Assembly: GCA_014729595.1 (NCBI GenBank)
Contig: WJJU01000361.1
Coordinates: forward strand, 1-15,156
Length of the DNA: 15,156 nucleotides
Direction of reading: 5' to 3'
From: Chitinivibrionales bacterium
Lineage (GTDB): Bacteria; Fibrobacterota; Chitinivibrionia; Chitinivibrionales; WJMI01
Below are positions 1 to 6,964 of this stretch, piece after piece (the first letter of the stretch is position 1; every line of letters begins with the position of its first letter). The notes under the pieces are model-generated. The model was not told the DNA's origin. It saw only the letters and a program-made list of their open reading frames with translations, and ran no database searches. The translations under genes and the position numbers were made by a program.

Positions 1-945
1 CGACCCGGAGCCTAAAGTAGCAACAATCCGCTCGATATTCGCGATACTGTTGGCGTTGAAAAGCGAATACCCTTTTTTGAATCCATTGACTCTGGCCAAG
101 CCCGAAAGCACTCTCCCCGGCCCCACCTCCACCAACGTATCCACTTCAAGCTGCTTGAGTCTGGCCAGGCAATCCCGAAAATAGACCGGACTGGTAAGCT
201 GCCACGTAACCAAATGCTTTATCGTGGTCGGATGCTCTTCGGTCTTTGCCGTGGCATTGAAAATCACGGGGGTACGAGGACGCCCAAACCGAATCGGCTT
301 TGCCCACTCTTCGTATTCTTCTTGGGCATGCTTGATATACGGGCTGTGCCACGGTCCGGATACGACCAATCGATGACACTTGCCGCCGGGCTCATTCGCC
401 ACGCGCTTCGCGAACTCTTCGAGCAGTTCATTATCGCCCGAAACGACGGCTTGGTGTGGCCCATTATCATTTGCCAGTACGATACGATCGGGCTCATCGA
501 GTTCGTCAAGTATCTGCTCGACACGACTTTCGGCGACAAACAAAACGGCCATCATTCCACCGTTGACCCCGGATGCCGCCTTATCCATCAACTCACCCCG
601 CTTGGTGGCGATTGCGATCATCTCACGATCGGAAACAATCCCTCCCGCCGCCAACGCCGTAATCTCCCCGAGCGAATGCCCGCATATCACGTCGGCAGTG
701 ATCCCTCGCCGCCCAAGCTGCCGCAGGTAACCCAGGGATACCGAAGCCAACAGGGGCTGGAGATACCACGCCTTTATCAATCGCTCGTCGGGACCTTCGA
801 GACAAAGCTTGTTTAGGTTTTCTCCCGTCAGTTCCGAGGCATAGTCCACCAACGACCGGAAATAATCATCACTTTCAAACAGATCACGCGCCATGCCGAT
901 TTGTTGCGAGCCTTGGCCGGGAAACAAGAACGCTATTTTAACCAT
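1..945 (-). CDS. fabD: Malonyl-CoA:ACP S-malonyltransferase, 3' end cut by window edge
   Basis: FabD transfers the malonyl group from malonyl-CoA to acyl carrier protein, giving the extender unit for type II fatty-acid synthesis in the cytoplasm. The frame is open from the ATG at 945 to base 1 (315 codons, no stop), close to the usual family length of about 310, so only the last few residues should be missing. Visible motifs are the N-terminal FPGQGSQ (residues 8-14, oxyanion glutamine Q11), the nucleophile elbow GHSLGE with catalytic S91, the malonate-carboxylate arginine R116 in KRGELM, the catalytic H200 in GPWHSP, the QLTSPV segment at 249-254 and the late VEVGPG (272-277). A strong AAGGAG Shine-Dalgarno lies at 954-949, just before the start. 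No other fatty-acid gene is visible here; partners such as fabH, fabG or acpP may lie beyond the left edge. A stand-alone polyketide trans-acyltransferase is the alternative, but all FabD core residues are present. Confidence 0.95.
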   Translation of the reverse strand, partial: MVKIAFLFPGQGSQQIGMARDLFESDDYFRSLVDYASELTGENLNKLCLEGPDERLIKAWYLQPLLASVSLGYLRQLGRRGITADVICGHSLGEITALAAGGIVSDREMIAIATKRGELMDKAASGVNGGMMAVLFVAESRVEQILDELDEPDRIVLANDNGPHQAVVSGDNELLEEFAKRVANEPGGKCHRLVVSGPWHSPYIKHAQEEYEEWAKPIRFGRPRTPVIFNATAKTEEHPTTIKHLVTWQLTSPVYFRDCLARLKQLEVDTLVEVGPGRVLSGLARVNGFKKGYSLFNANSIANIERIVATLGSGS

Positions 946-1374
946 GCTCTCCTTCTGCTCCACCACGCTCTCGTCCGTACCGCACCCAGCGTGCTGAAAA
1001 TGTAACCACATTAGACGGTCGATAGGAATTTTCGTTTTATCCGTTCCCGTCGTATCCGAGGCTAAACGGCCGGCCGCCACCCGCGCAAACAGACGTTGAG
1101 CGGCTCGTATCGGCTTTGCCCGGCGTTGGCCTCGGGTATACCGCTGTTCAAATATAGCTGATTTTGGCCCTTATGGCAACGATTTTGGGGTTCCGGTCCC
1201 GCCATGCGGGCTCACGCAAAGGCCTCTCGGCGGCGCGGCGGTTTCAGGGATATGCTGAAGTATGTTCCTGGGGCTGGGGATCGCCTACCGCACCGGCCTG
1301 CGGGCCACGCTGCATAGGTTCCATTCACAGCTTGCAGTGTTTCTGGATATCCTCGACGACATCAGGTTGTGGAT
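946..1374. other. Intergenic stretch upstream of fabD, no gene recognised
   Basis: This stretch lies between the fabD start and the transposase relic. The short open frames in it show no family motif and have no ribosome-binding site that I can see. It presumably contains the fabD promoter, but I see no convincing -35/-10 pair on the minus strand. A small 8-bp palindrome (GGTATACC) sits at 1135-1142. The part nearest the relic (about 1170-1374) may be further decayed insertion-sequence DNA, but I find no alignable motif there. Confidence 0.4.
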
Positions 1375-1912
1375 CATAGTCGATCTGCGCCACGATTTTG
1401 ATCCAGCAGCAGTGCGAAAACGCGTTCGTGCCAAAATTCCTCGACGCGGTGCTTATGTGCGTCAGGCAACCCAACGAACTCGCTCGTCAAAAGGAAGACC
1501 CCTTCGACAACCACGGAATGCACGTGCGGATTGAAAAGCACAGAAGACACAATGGATTGATCCCGAAGGGATCGTATTCCATGTGCTTGAGAACGGAGTG
1601 ACAATTCATCATGTCCCCGAATGTCTGTACGGCACTCACCATCGCGGCAACACCGTTGCCGGCGGACGAGGCGGAGGAGTTCCGAAGGCGCTTCGGGAAT
1701 GACCATTTATCTATGATAAACCATGAGTTACCGCCCCCATAGGCATTCAATCGCAACACTTGCGCGGGGAGCGGCAAGCGTTCACTCACACAGTCCTGGT
1801 GTGGCTCTTTTACGCCACCGGCGCGAGCATGCTTCGGGCGGCAGTTCATTTCGGACTGTCGTGCTTTTCGGTCGTCATGGCCTTCGAGTCCCCTCACCGC
1901 TTCACACTTGAA
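1375..1912 (-). mobile_element. Decayed IS91-type (HUH) transposase relic
   Basis: Reading the minus strand, fragments of an IS91/ISCR-like transposase appear in the right order but in two frames. At about 1912-1888 FKCEAVRG resembles the end of the zinc-binding segment. At about 1804-1733 a stretch with HQDC and RLPLPAQVLRLNAY resembles the family's RQWVLSLPxPLRxLLAY. At about 1656-1609 GVAAMVSAVQTFGDMMN resembles GAVTFIQRFGSALN. After a frame change, NPHVHSVVVEGVF at about 1533-1495 carries the HUH histidine pair, followed by VEEFWHERVFALLL, like the family's helix ending RVLRLL. Stops and frame shifts interrupt it and the C-terminal catalytic tyrosine region is not found, so it is inactive. 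The alignment is from memory of the family consensus. The order of several motifs makes chance unlikely, but individual matches are weak. Element ends were not identified. Confidence 0.6.
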
Positions 1913-2030
1913 TACCGAGGAACCTTTGCCACGATTGGGTTTATTCATTCCCCGGCGGAGAATACGCGAAAAAGACCGGGGCAAATGTATTTTTCTCGAC
2001 TTGATCCGCCTTTCATTAACGTTATCGACG

Positions 2031-2040
2031 GGAGTGGTGA
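2031..2040 (+). promoter_or_regulatory. Ribosome-binding site deciding the aminopeptidase start
   Basis: The purine-rich GGAGTGGTGA lies 5 bases before the ATG at 2046. The open frame continues upstream to 1908, but that extension has no such site and runs into the transposase relic. The site therefore favours 2046 as the true start. Confidence 0.6.
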
Positions 2041-2045
2041 TATTT

Positions 2046-3449
2046 ATGAATGTAACCGTATCGAAAGCACCGAAAACAACGACCCATATACTATTTGTCG
2101 ATACCAATGAGGCAATCAACATTGCCGACTTCGAAGGAAAAAAAGAAACGGTGGCGGTACGGTACGAAGGAGATAAGACGCTCATTTATGCGGGGATGGG
2201 CGACAAGCGGTCATGCTCGCTTTCCATAATCCGCGGTGTCGCGGCCAAGGCCGTCAAAACGGCGGCCGGACTCAAACGAACGAAAGTTGCGCTACTGGAA
2301 CCGACGCTCCCGGAAGGTGACGATACGGCCACCCGCGCTTGCCTTGAGGGTGCGATCCTTGGTTCGTATATATTCGATAAATACCGGTCGGAAAAGAGCG
2401 ATCGCCTCAAATCGATCGAGGTGGTGAGTACACGCATGAAGCGAACCGAGGCTCAAGCGATTGCCCAAGTGTGCGAGTGCGTCGGCTACGTACGTGACCT
2501 TGTAAATGATAATGCCTCGGTTGTGAATCCGCAATATCTTGCCAAAGAAGCCCGAAAGCTATCACGGTCGTCGAAGCGGATTGCGACAACTATTCTCGAC
2601 GAGAAAGAGCTTCGCGACAAGGGGCTTGGGCTCCTTTCGGCGGTCGGGCAGGGATCCCCATACCCTCCACGCCTGATTATCATGGAGTATCGAGGAAATG
2701 CCCGCAACAAAGAAACATCCGCGATAGTCGGCAAAGGCATCACATTCGATTCCGGCGGCCAGGACCTCAAGGCGCGGGGGCATATCGAAACCATGCGCAC
2801 GGATATGGCGGGAGCCGGAGCGGTATTGGGCATCATGAAAGCGCTCACCCTCCTGCAGCCCTCGGTGAACGTCATCGGTGTAGTGACCGCCGCCCACAAT
2901 GCGATCGACGGAACCTCATATTTTCCGGGCGATATTTATCGGGCGTACAACGGAAAAACCGTCGAAATAGCCAACACCGACGCCGAAGGGCGATTAGCGC
3001 TGGCGGACGCTCTGTCGTATCTGCAAAAACACTATAAGCCTTCAAAAATCATCGATTTGGCGACCCTTACGGGCGGTGTACTTTCAGCACTCGGCTCGAC
3101 CGTCGCCGCCGTTATCAGTAATAGCGATGCGTTGGCCGACAGCCTCTTCGCCGTCGGGGAGCGAACGGGAGAGCGGCTTTGGCGCCTGCCCCTTTACGAG
3201 GAACACAGCGATTCACTGAAAAGCGAGTTCGCCGATCTGCGAAATACATCTACGTTTAAACGCGGCCATGCAAGCACGATCACCGCCGCGGCGTTCATCA
3301 AGGAATTCATCGGCGATCTTCCCTGGGCTCATCTCGACATAGCGGGCACCGCATTTAACCAGGGTGAAGCGCGGGGGGAAATACCCAAAAACGCTACAGG
3401 CTTCGGGGTGCGACTGGTATATGAGTATCTGGTCGGATCCGGGCGATGA
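2046..3449 (+). CDS. pepA: Leucyl aminopeptidase, M17 family
   Basis: This is a cytosolic two-metal aminopeptidase that removes N-terminal residues from peptides, normally as a hexamer. The protein is 467 aa from the ATG at 2046, somewhat shorter than E. coli PepA (about 500). The N-terminal macro-like domain spans roughly residues 1-165 and is poorly conserved; the catalytic domain follows. All expected metal and catalytic residues are present: K230 and D235 in GKGITFDSGG, K242, D253 in MRTDMAGA, and D312, E314 and R316 in the signature NTDAEGRL. The segment before K242 reads GGQDLK rather than the commoner GGISLK, a minor deviation. The C-terminal part has the expected GTAF and ATGFGVRL segments. 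The open frame extends 46 codons further upstream, but that part is unlike the family. The next gene starts 85 bases downstream on the same strand. The gene symbol reflects family membership; the exact specificity is not shown. Confidence 0.94.
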   Translation: MNVTVSKAPKTTTHILFVDTNEAINIADFEGKKETVAVRYEGDKTLIYAGMGDKRSCSLSIIRGVAAKAVKTAAGLKRTKVALLEPTLPEGDDTATRACLEGAILGSYIFDKYRSEKSDRLKSIEVVSTRMKRTEAQAIAQVCECVGYVRDLVNDNASVVNPQYLAKEARKLSRSSKRIATTILDEKELRDKGLGLLSAVGQGSPYPPRLIIMEYRGNARNKETSAIVGKGITFDSGGQDLKARGHIETMRTDMAGAGAVLGIMKALTLLQPSVNVIGVVTAAHNAIDGTSYFPGDIYRAYNGKTVEIANTDAEGRLALADALSYLQKHYKPSKIIDLATLTGGVLSALGSTVAAVISNSDALADSLFAVGERTGERLWRLPLYEEHSDSLKSEFADLRNTSTFKRGHASTITAAAFIKEFIGDLPWAHLDIAGTAFNQGEARGEIPKNATGFGVRLVYEYLVGSGR

Positions 3450-3522
3450 ACGAACGGATGAGGGCCGATAGTTATTATATGTTTTATGCAACGATAGGGT
3501 GAATTTATAGGTAAACTCCGAC

Positions 3523-3527
3523 AAAGG
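3523..3527 (+). promoter_or_regulatory. Ribosome-binding site of the aminotransferase
   Basis: AAAGG lies 7 bases before the ATG at 3535 and supports that codon over the TTG at 3529. The 84-base gap also holds an AT-rich TTTTAT, 16 bases, TTTATA arrangement (3482-3509) that could be a weak promoter. Confidence 0.5.
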
Positions 3528-3534
3528 TTTGAAT

Positions 3535-4713
3535 ATGTATGTAATGGGCGACGAAGAGCTTGCCGCCGTTAAGCGAGTGATGGACTCAGGCAACCTTTTC
3601 AGGTACAAGGACGGCGAAAAGACGGAGACGGATCGGCTTGAGGATGAAATTGCGGCCAAAATGGGGGTTCCGCATGCCATCGCCATGAGTAGCGGCACCG
3701 CCGCTTTGATCTGTGGCTTGGCGGGAATGGGAATTGGGCCGGGACACGAGGTATTGGTGCCGGCCTATACTTTCATCTCAACAGCCTTAGCACCGCTCGC
3801 GGTAGGGGCCATACCGGTATTGACCGAGATCGATGAGTCACTGACAATCGACCCGGCTGATATCGAAAAGAAGATTACCCCCAATACAAAAGCGATTATT
3901 CCCGTCGATATGGTCGGCCTTCCGTGTCGGATGGACAAAATTATGTCAATCGCCAAGCACCATAATCTGTTTGTATTGGAAGATGCCTGCCAAGCGGACG
4001 GTGGTTCGTACGAGGGAAAGCGCTTGGGCACTATTGGGCATGCGGGCACTTTTTCATTCAATCACTTCAAGATACTCAGTGCCGGCGAATCCGGCGCGCT
4101 GGTCACCAAAGACAGGACAATCTACGAACGCGCCCGCATTCATCATGACGGGGGATGCGTGTTTTTCAGCGAAGAAGCGCGTCGTCAGGTGGTTCCTTTC
4201 TTTGCTGGACTGAATTTTCGAATCAGTGAAATACTGAGCGCAATAGTTCGCGTGCAATTGCGGCGGCTCGACACTATCCTGGAGGGGCTGCGTGAAGACA
4301 AGTGGGCAATCATGAAGGCGTTCGCGGGGGTACAAGGCGTGTATCCCAATCCAATTAACGACCCGAAGGGCGAATGCGGCGTTGTAGCGGCGGTTTTGTT
4401 TGACACGCCCGAAATGATGCGGACTTTTTTGACTCGCTGTCAAGAGCGCGGAATCAACGCAAGCACGCCGATTGACAGTGGGCGTCATGTTTATACCAAC
4501 TGGGAACCACTCCTTCAGCGTCGCGGCGCCCATGTCGAAAGCCGCAATCCGCTGGCCGGGCTCCCCACTATCGACAAACCGGAAGAGCTTTGTCCTAAAA
4601 CATTGAACATTCTTAGTCGTACGGCCTATATCTCACCTATACCGCAACGAGATCCGTCGGAACGCGAGAGCTTCGTAGCAAAGGTGCGTGAGGCGGCGGA
4701 CGGGTGTGCATAG
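3535..4713 (+). CDS. DegT/DnrJ/EryC1/StrS-type PLP aminotransferase
   Basis: This is a fold-type I pyridoxal-phosphate enzyme of the family that aminates keto-sugars and related cyclic ketones, usually with glutamate or glutamine as amino donor. The protein is 392 aa, typical for the family. Residues that can be placed are the phosphate-binding SSGTAAL (52-58), the VPAYTFISTA strand (76-85), D150 in VLEDACQ (ring nitrogen contact), and the Schiff-base lysine K179 in FSFNHFKILSAGESGALVT. The stretch FRISEILSAIVRVQLRRL (228-245) matches the family's dimer helix. The usual G-D-G after the lysine reads G-E-S-G, as in some non-sugar members. No nucleotide-sugar, O-antigen or antibiotic gene lies beside it, so the substrate cannot be read from context. 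It follows the aminopeptidase by 85 bases and may be co-transcribed, and it ends 11 bases from the converging peptidase gene. Confidence 0.9.
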   Translation: MYVMGDEELAAVKRVMDSGNLFRYKDGEKTETDRLEDEIAAKMGVPHAIAMSSGTAALICGLAGMGIGPGHEVLVPAYTFISTALAPLAVGAIPVLTEIDESLTIDPADIEKKITPNTKAIIPVDMVGLPCRMDKIMSIAKHHNLFVLEDACQADGGSYEGKRLGTIGHAGTFSFNHFKILSAGESGALVTKDRTIYERARIHHDGGCVFFSEEARRQVVPFFAGLNFRISEILSAIVRVQLRRLDTILEGLREDKWAIMKAFAGVQGVYPNPINDPKGECGVVAAVLFDTPEMMRTFLTRCQERGINASTPIDSGRHVYTNWEPLLQRRGAHVESRNPLAGLPTIDKPEELCPKTLNILSRTAYISPIPQRDPSERESFVAKVREAADGCA

Positions 4714-4724
4714 GCCCGATACCG

Positions 4725-5690
4725 TCAGCGGTTATCCGGCGGCGACGTCCCCTCCTCTTCGCTTCCGCTATCGTCAAGCCCTCCCGCATGACCGTCGACC
4801 ATTTGACCGTCGAGCATACCCGTCTCTTCCGCTTCCATCGCTCGCGATCGGCGGCTCCTGCGTATCATCGCCACCACATAGGCCACGAACGCAAGCGCCA
4901 CGATTGCAAGCCAAAGAACGTACGTGTCGGCCAACCAAAAAACCGATCCGTACCGCTGCGTGATGAAACGCTCAACCAAACGTTCGAGTTCACGACGATT
5001 AATGCCCAAAACCCGGTAAACCCCCTTCCAAAATGAACCGTGCCGACGAGCTTGGTGCAGAATCATTCCCAACGACTCAACTCCGTAGCTTTCGGTCAGG
5101 AACCGTACCGCCTGACGGCTTTGGGCATAGGCGAGACGAGCGCGAAAAGCGCCGAATTGGTTGACCGAATCGATACTCGACAGCGGCACGAGCGAGCCGG
5201 TGAAAATGGCTCGTGAAATCACCGCATGTTCCCGAACCGAGACATCGCCCGATACCATCATCGCCACCCCCTCGTGAAACCATCTGGGGCATTTCGTTTC
5301 TCCGGCCAAACGATTAATCACGATATGTGCTAGTTCGTGGATAGTTGTTTGCACAAAGTTTTGCTCCAACAGCGGCGAAACGTCCACCACCACCACAATC
5401 CGATTGGTACCGACGGCACCGCCTCCACCCCATTCGGGTAGTGAGTATCGCTCGTTTGCCGTAGCTTTGCGCGTGAAGTACGTTACGACTAATGGTGAAG
5501 TATCTACCGTATCGTTGGGGGCAAGCAATTTGTAGATTCTCTTGTATTCATAGATCACCAGCTCTTCGCTGATACCATTAGGAATAAAGCCCCGAAGCTC
5601 AACGAAACTTCGCCCCTCAATAATCGTTGCCGTTGCGAGCACAATAAGAAAAAGAGGATAGGTTAAAAGGATGCGGCTGATGCGGTTCAT
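4725..5690 (-). CDS. Membrane-anchored gluzincin metallopeptidase, peptidase MA-like
   Basis: This is a predicted zinc peptidase with its catalytic domain outside the cytoplasmic membrane. From the ATG at 5690 it has 321 aa. A positively charged start is followed by a hydrophobic segment at about 7-24 (signal peptide or anchor). The zinc motif HELAH is at 118-122, and the third ligand is probably E140 in RWFHEGVA, the arrangement of the peptidase MA-like family. A second membrane segment at about 255-276 is followed by an arginine-rich stretch (RRSRRSR) and an acidic tail of about 40 residues, putting the tail in the cytoplasm. The frame opens at 5723, but that ATG has no ribosome-binding site, whereas AAAGGA precedes 5690 by 10 bases. 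It converges with the aminotransferase. The substrate is unknown; an envelope-protein quality-control role is only a guess. Confidence 0.85.
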   Translation of the reverse strand: MNRISRILLTYPLFLIVLATATIIEGRSFVELRGFIPNGISEELVIYEYKRIYKLLAPNDTVDTSPLVVTYFTRKATANERYSLPEWGGGGAVGTNRIVVVVDVSPLLEQNFVQTTIHELAHIVINRLAGETKCPRWFHEGVAMMVSGDVSVREHAVISRAIFTGSLVPLSSIDSVNQFGAFRARLAYAQSRQAVRFLTESYGVESLGMILHQARRHGSFWKGVYRVLGINRRELERLVERFITQRYGSVFWLADTYVLWLAIVALAFVAYVVAMIRRSRRSRAMEAEETGMLDGQMVDGHAGGLDDSGSEEEGTSPPDNR

Positions 5691-5700
5691 GAAACTAAGG

Positions 5701-5706
5701 TCCTTT
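5701..5706 (-). promoter_or_regulatory. Ribosome-binding site favouring the inner start of the metallopeptidase
   Basis: Minus-strand AAAGGA is 10 bases before the ATG at 5690. Nothing comparable precedes the upstream in-frame ATG codons at 5723 and 5720. The spacing is on the long side. Confidence 0.45.
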
Positions 5707-5723
5707 GGATTAAACCCCATCAT

Positions 5724-6307
5724 TGGATAGAAATCCGTTTACTATTATGATTAGAAGTCATCGCGGAAATATTCTCGTCGGCCGGCGGGCAAGACGAGAC
5801 CATCCGGTTCACACTCTCCGTCATGGGAGCCCCGCCGTCACGCTTGTGGGAATCCGCATTTATGAGAAGGCTTCTAAGCAATTGAATTATGTGGCGTCAC
5901 GGCCAAGGTTATGTCTATGCCCGGATTTTTAGCACCGTTGAAAGCCGGAATTCTCAATATAGGTCAAAATATAGGTCAAACGCCGGCCGCCCGACGGTCA
6001 AAAGCCGAGCCTAAATGGTAAAACGCCGGCGAATCGCGGTCCCAAGTCGGGCGAAAAAGCCCATGGGCGAAGCCGTGGCAAACGGACAATGGTCGTAGGG
6101 CAAGGACGGCAAGAGGAGGTGCGCCCCGCACCGAGGTGAGTACGAGGAAGGCGCCGGGGTACGGTATGAGGTTTACGGGTAGCGGCGATTCTCCCGCGAA
6201 CAATAGGTGCATCGTGCCACCGACGGAACACTATCCTTGCCGTCGCTTCGGCCTCTGAATACATTATGGGGTAAATGAAGGTGTGTGTTGATCCAACCCC
6301 GGCTTTA
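5724..6307. other. Gene-poor stretch between the peptidase and CheX genes
   Basis: I see no convincing gene in these 584 bases. Two overlapping minus-strand frames (6264-5998 and 6212-5976) stay open, but they are rich in Arg, Pro and Thr, lack a family motif and look like chance readings of GC-rich DNA. The stretch contains a perfect 12-bp tandem repeat at 5956-5979. Being downstream of CheX and upstream of the peptidase, it should hold the CheX terminator and the peptidase promoter, but neither is clear. It could be decayed gene or insertion-sequence DNA. Confidence 0.35.
5956..5979. repeat. Perfect 12-bp tandem repeat, two copies
   Basis: AATATAGGTCAA occurs twice head to tail without a mismatch. 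On the minus strand each copy reads TTGACCTATATT, and another TTGACC lies at 6001-5996. The TTGACC and TATATT pieces resemble -35 and -10 boxes, but no pairing gives the usual 16-18 base spacer, so a promoter is not supported. It may be a slippage duplication or a binding site. Confidence 0.6.
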
Positions 6308-6769
6308 TCAGCTCTTCCCCTTGAGCGTTACCTCCATGGACAGCTCGCCGAGATCACATTGGAATGGTACCATGACTGTTGGGGCGTCGGCCGGTGTTGA
6401 GAGCGCGTGATCCTTTCCCACTATCACGTTGGGAAGTGAGAGTGACATTTGGTATTGGGTCAGCCCCTTTTTTGCATTTCCGGCCACGATGTTGGCAAGC
6501 TCACCGATACCGTCGGTTAGCTCCGGTCCCTCTTCCTCAACCGGCACTCCGAGGAGCTTGGATACCACCTTAAGCGCCACTTCTCTGGGAAAACTCAGGG
6601 TTACGCTTCCCCGAGCCTCGCCCGACAAGCCGATCACTCCCGAAATGTCGTGCGTCGGATATGGTTCGCTCTTAATTAACGGCTCCCCCATACCCAACGC
6701 CGTGCCCATCATGGTGTTAAACGTATCCCTGATCGCGACGATGAACGGGTTAACGTAAGCAACATCCAT
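6308..6769 (-). CDS. CheX-like chemotaxis phosphatase domain protein
   Basis: CheX-type proteins dephosphorylate the response regulator CheY-P and so end the chemotactic signal. The 153-aa protein is a single CheC/CheX/FliY-type domain of the usual CheX length. The N-terminal strand-helix NPFIVAIRDTFNTMMG is typical. The phosphatase helix DGIGELANIVAGNAKKGL (86-103) carries the ExxN pair E90 and N93, the residues that position water in CheX and CheC. A glycine-rich strand around GVIGLSGEARGSVTLSF precedes it and a final strand LSMEVTLKG closes the fold. Only one ExxN motif is visible, as in CheX rather than two-site CheC. No cheA, cheY or flagellar gene lies beside it. The upstream neighbour on the same strand is the radical SAM gene, 195 bases away. 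A GGGGG tract about 4 bases before the start may serve for ribosome binding. Confidence 0.85.
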   Translation of the reverse strand: MDVAYVNPFIVAIRDTFNTMMGTALGMGEPLIKSEPYPTHDISGVIGLSGEARGSVTLSFPREVALKVVSKLLGVPVEEEGPELTDGIGELANIVAGNAKKGLTQYQMSLSLPNVIVGKDHALSTPADAPTVMVPFQCDLGELSMEVTLKGKS

Positions 6770-6872
6770 TATTACCCCCGGAGACAGGTATCGACGGTAA
6801 CCGTTGATGAGGGCGCGGCAACATTCACATCATACGCGGCTTTGCGATCGATTAACCGCGGCCACGCCATTA

Positions 6873-6916
6873 TGCATGTCATGCACCATATAATGTGATT
6901 ATTGTACCATTATATG
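6873..6916. promoter_or_regulatory. Two adjacent inverted repeats in an AT-rich intergenic region
   Basis: TGCATG-T-CATGCA (6873-6885) is a perfect 13-base palindrome. It is followed at once by CATATAATG (6887-6895) and its exact reverse complement CATTATATG (6908-6916), separated by 12 bases. Because of the symmetry, TATAAT, the consensus -10 box, is present on both strands (6889-6894 plus, 6914-6909 minus). I see no good -35 for either. The site lies 104 bases upstream of the CheX start, so an operator or promoter for CheX, or a terminator-like structure after the radical SAM gene, is possible. No T-run follows it, which argues against a classical terminator. Confidence 0.5.
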
Positions 6917-6964
6917 TCGCCGACGGCAAGCACTTATTCCGAGAAACAGGAATGGTTCCGGCGA

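Noticed and set aside
214..816. A 200-codon plus-strand open frame
   Set aside because: It is antisense to fabD, whose catalytic motifs are complete on the other strand.
1908..2045. Upstream start of the aminopeptidase, giving 513 aa
   Set aside because: The 46 extra residues are unlike the family and overlap the relic edge; the ribosome-binding site at 2031-2040 supports the start at 2046.
1487..2185. A 232-codon minus-strand open frame treated as an intact gene
   Set aside because: Its first third overlaps the aminopeptidase gene antisense, and the transposase-like segments continue in a different frame, so it is a relic read through rather than a gene.
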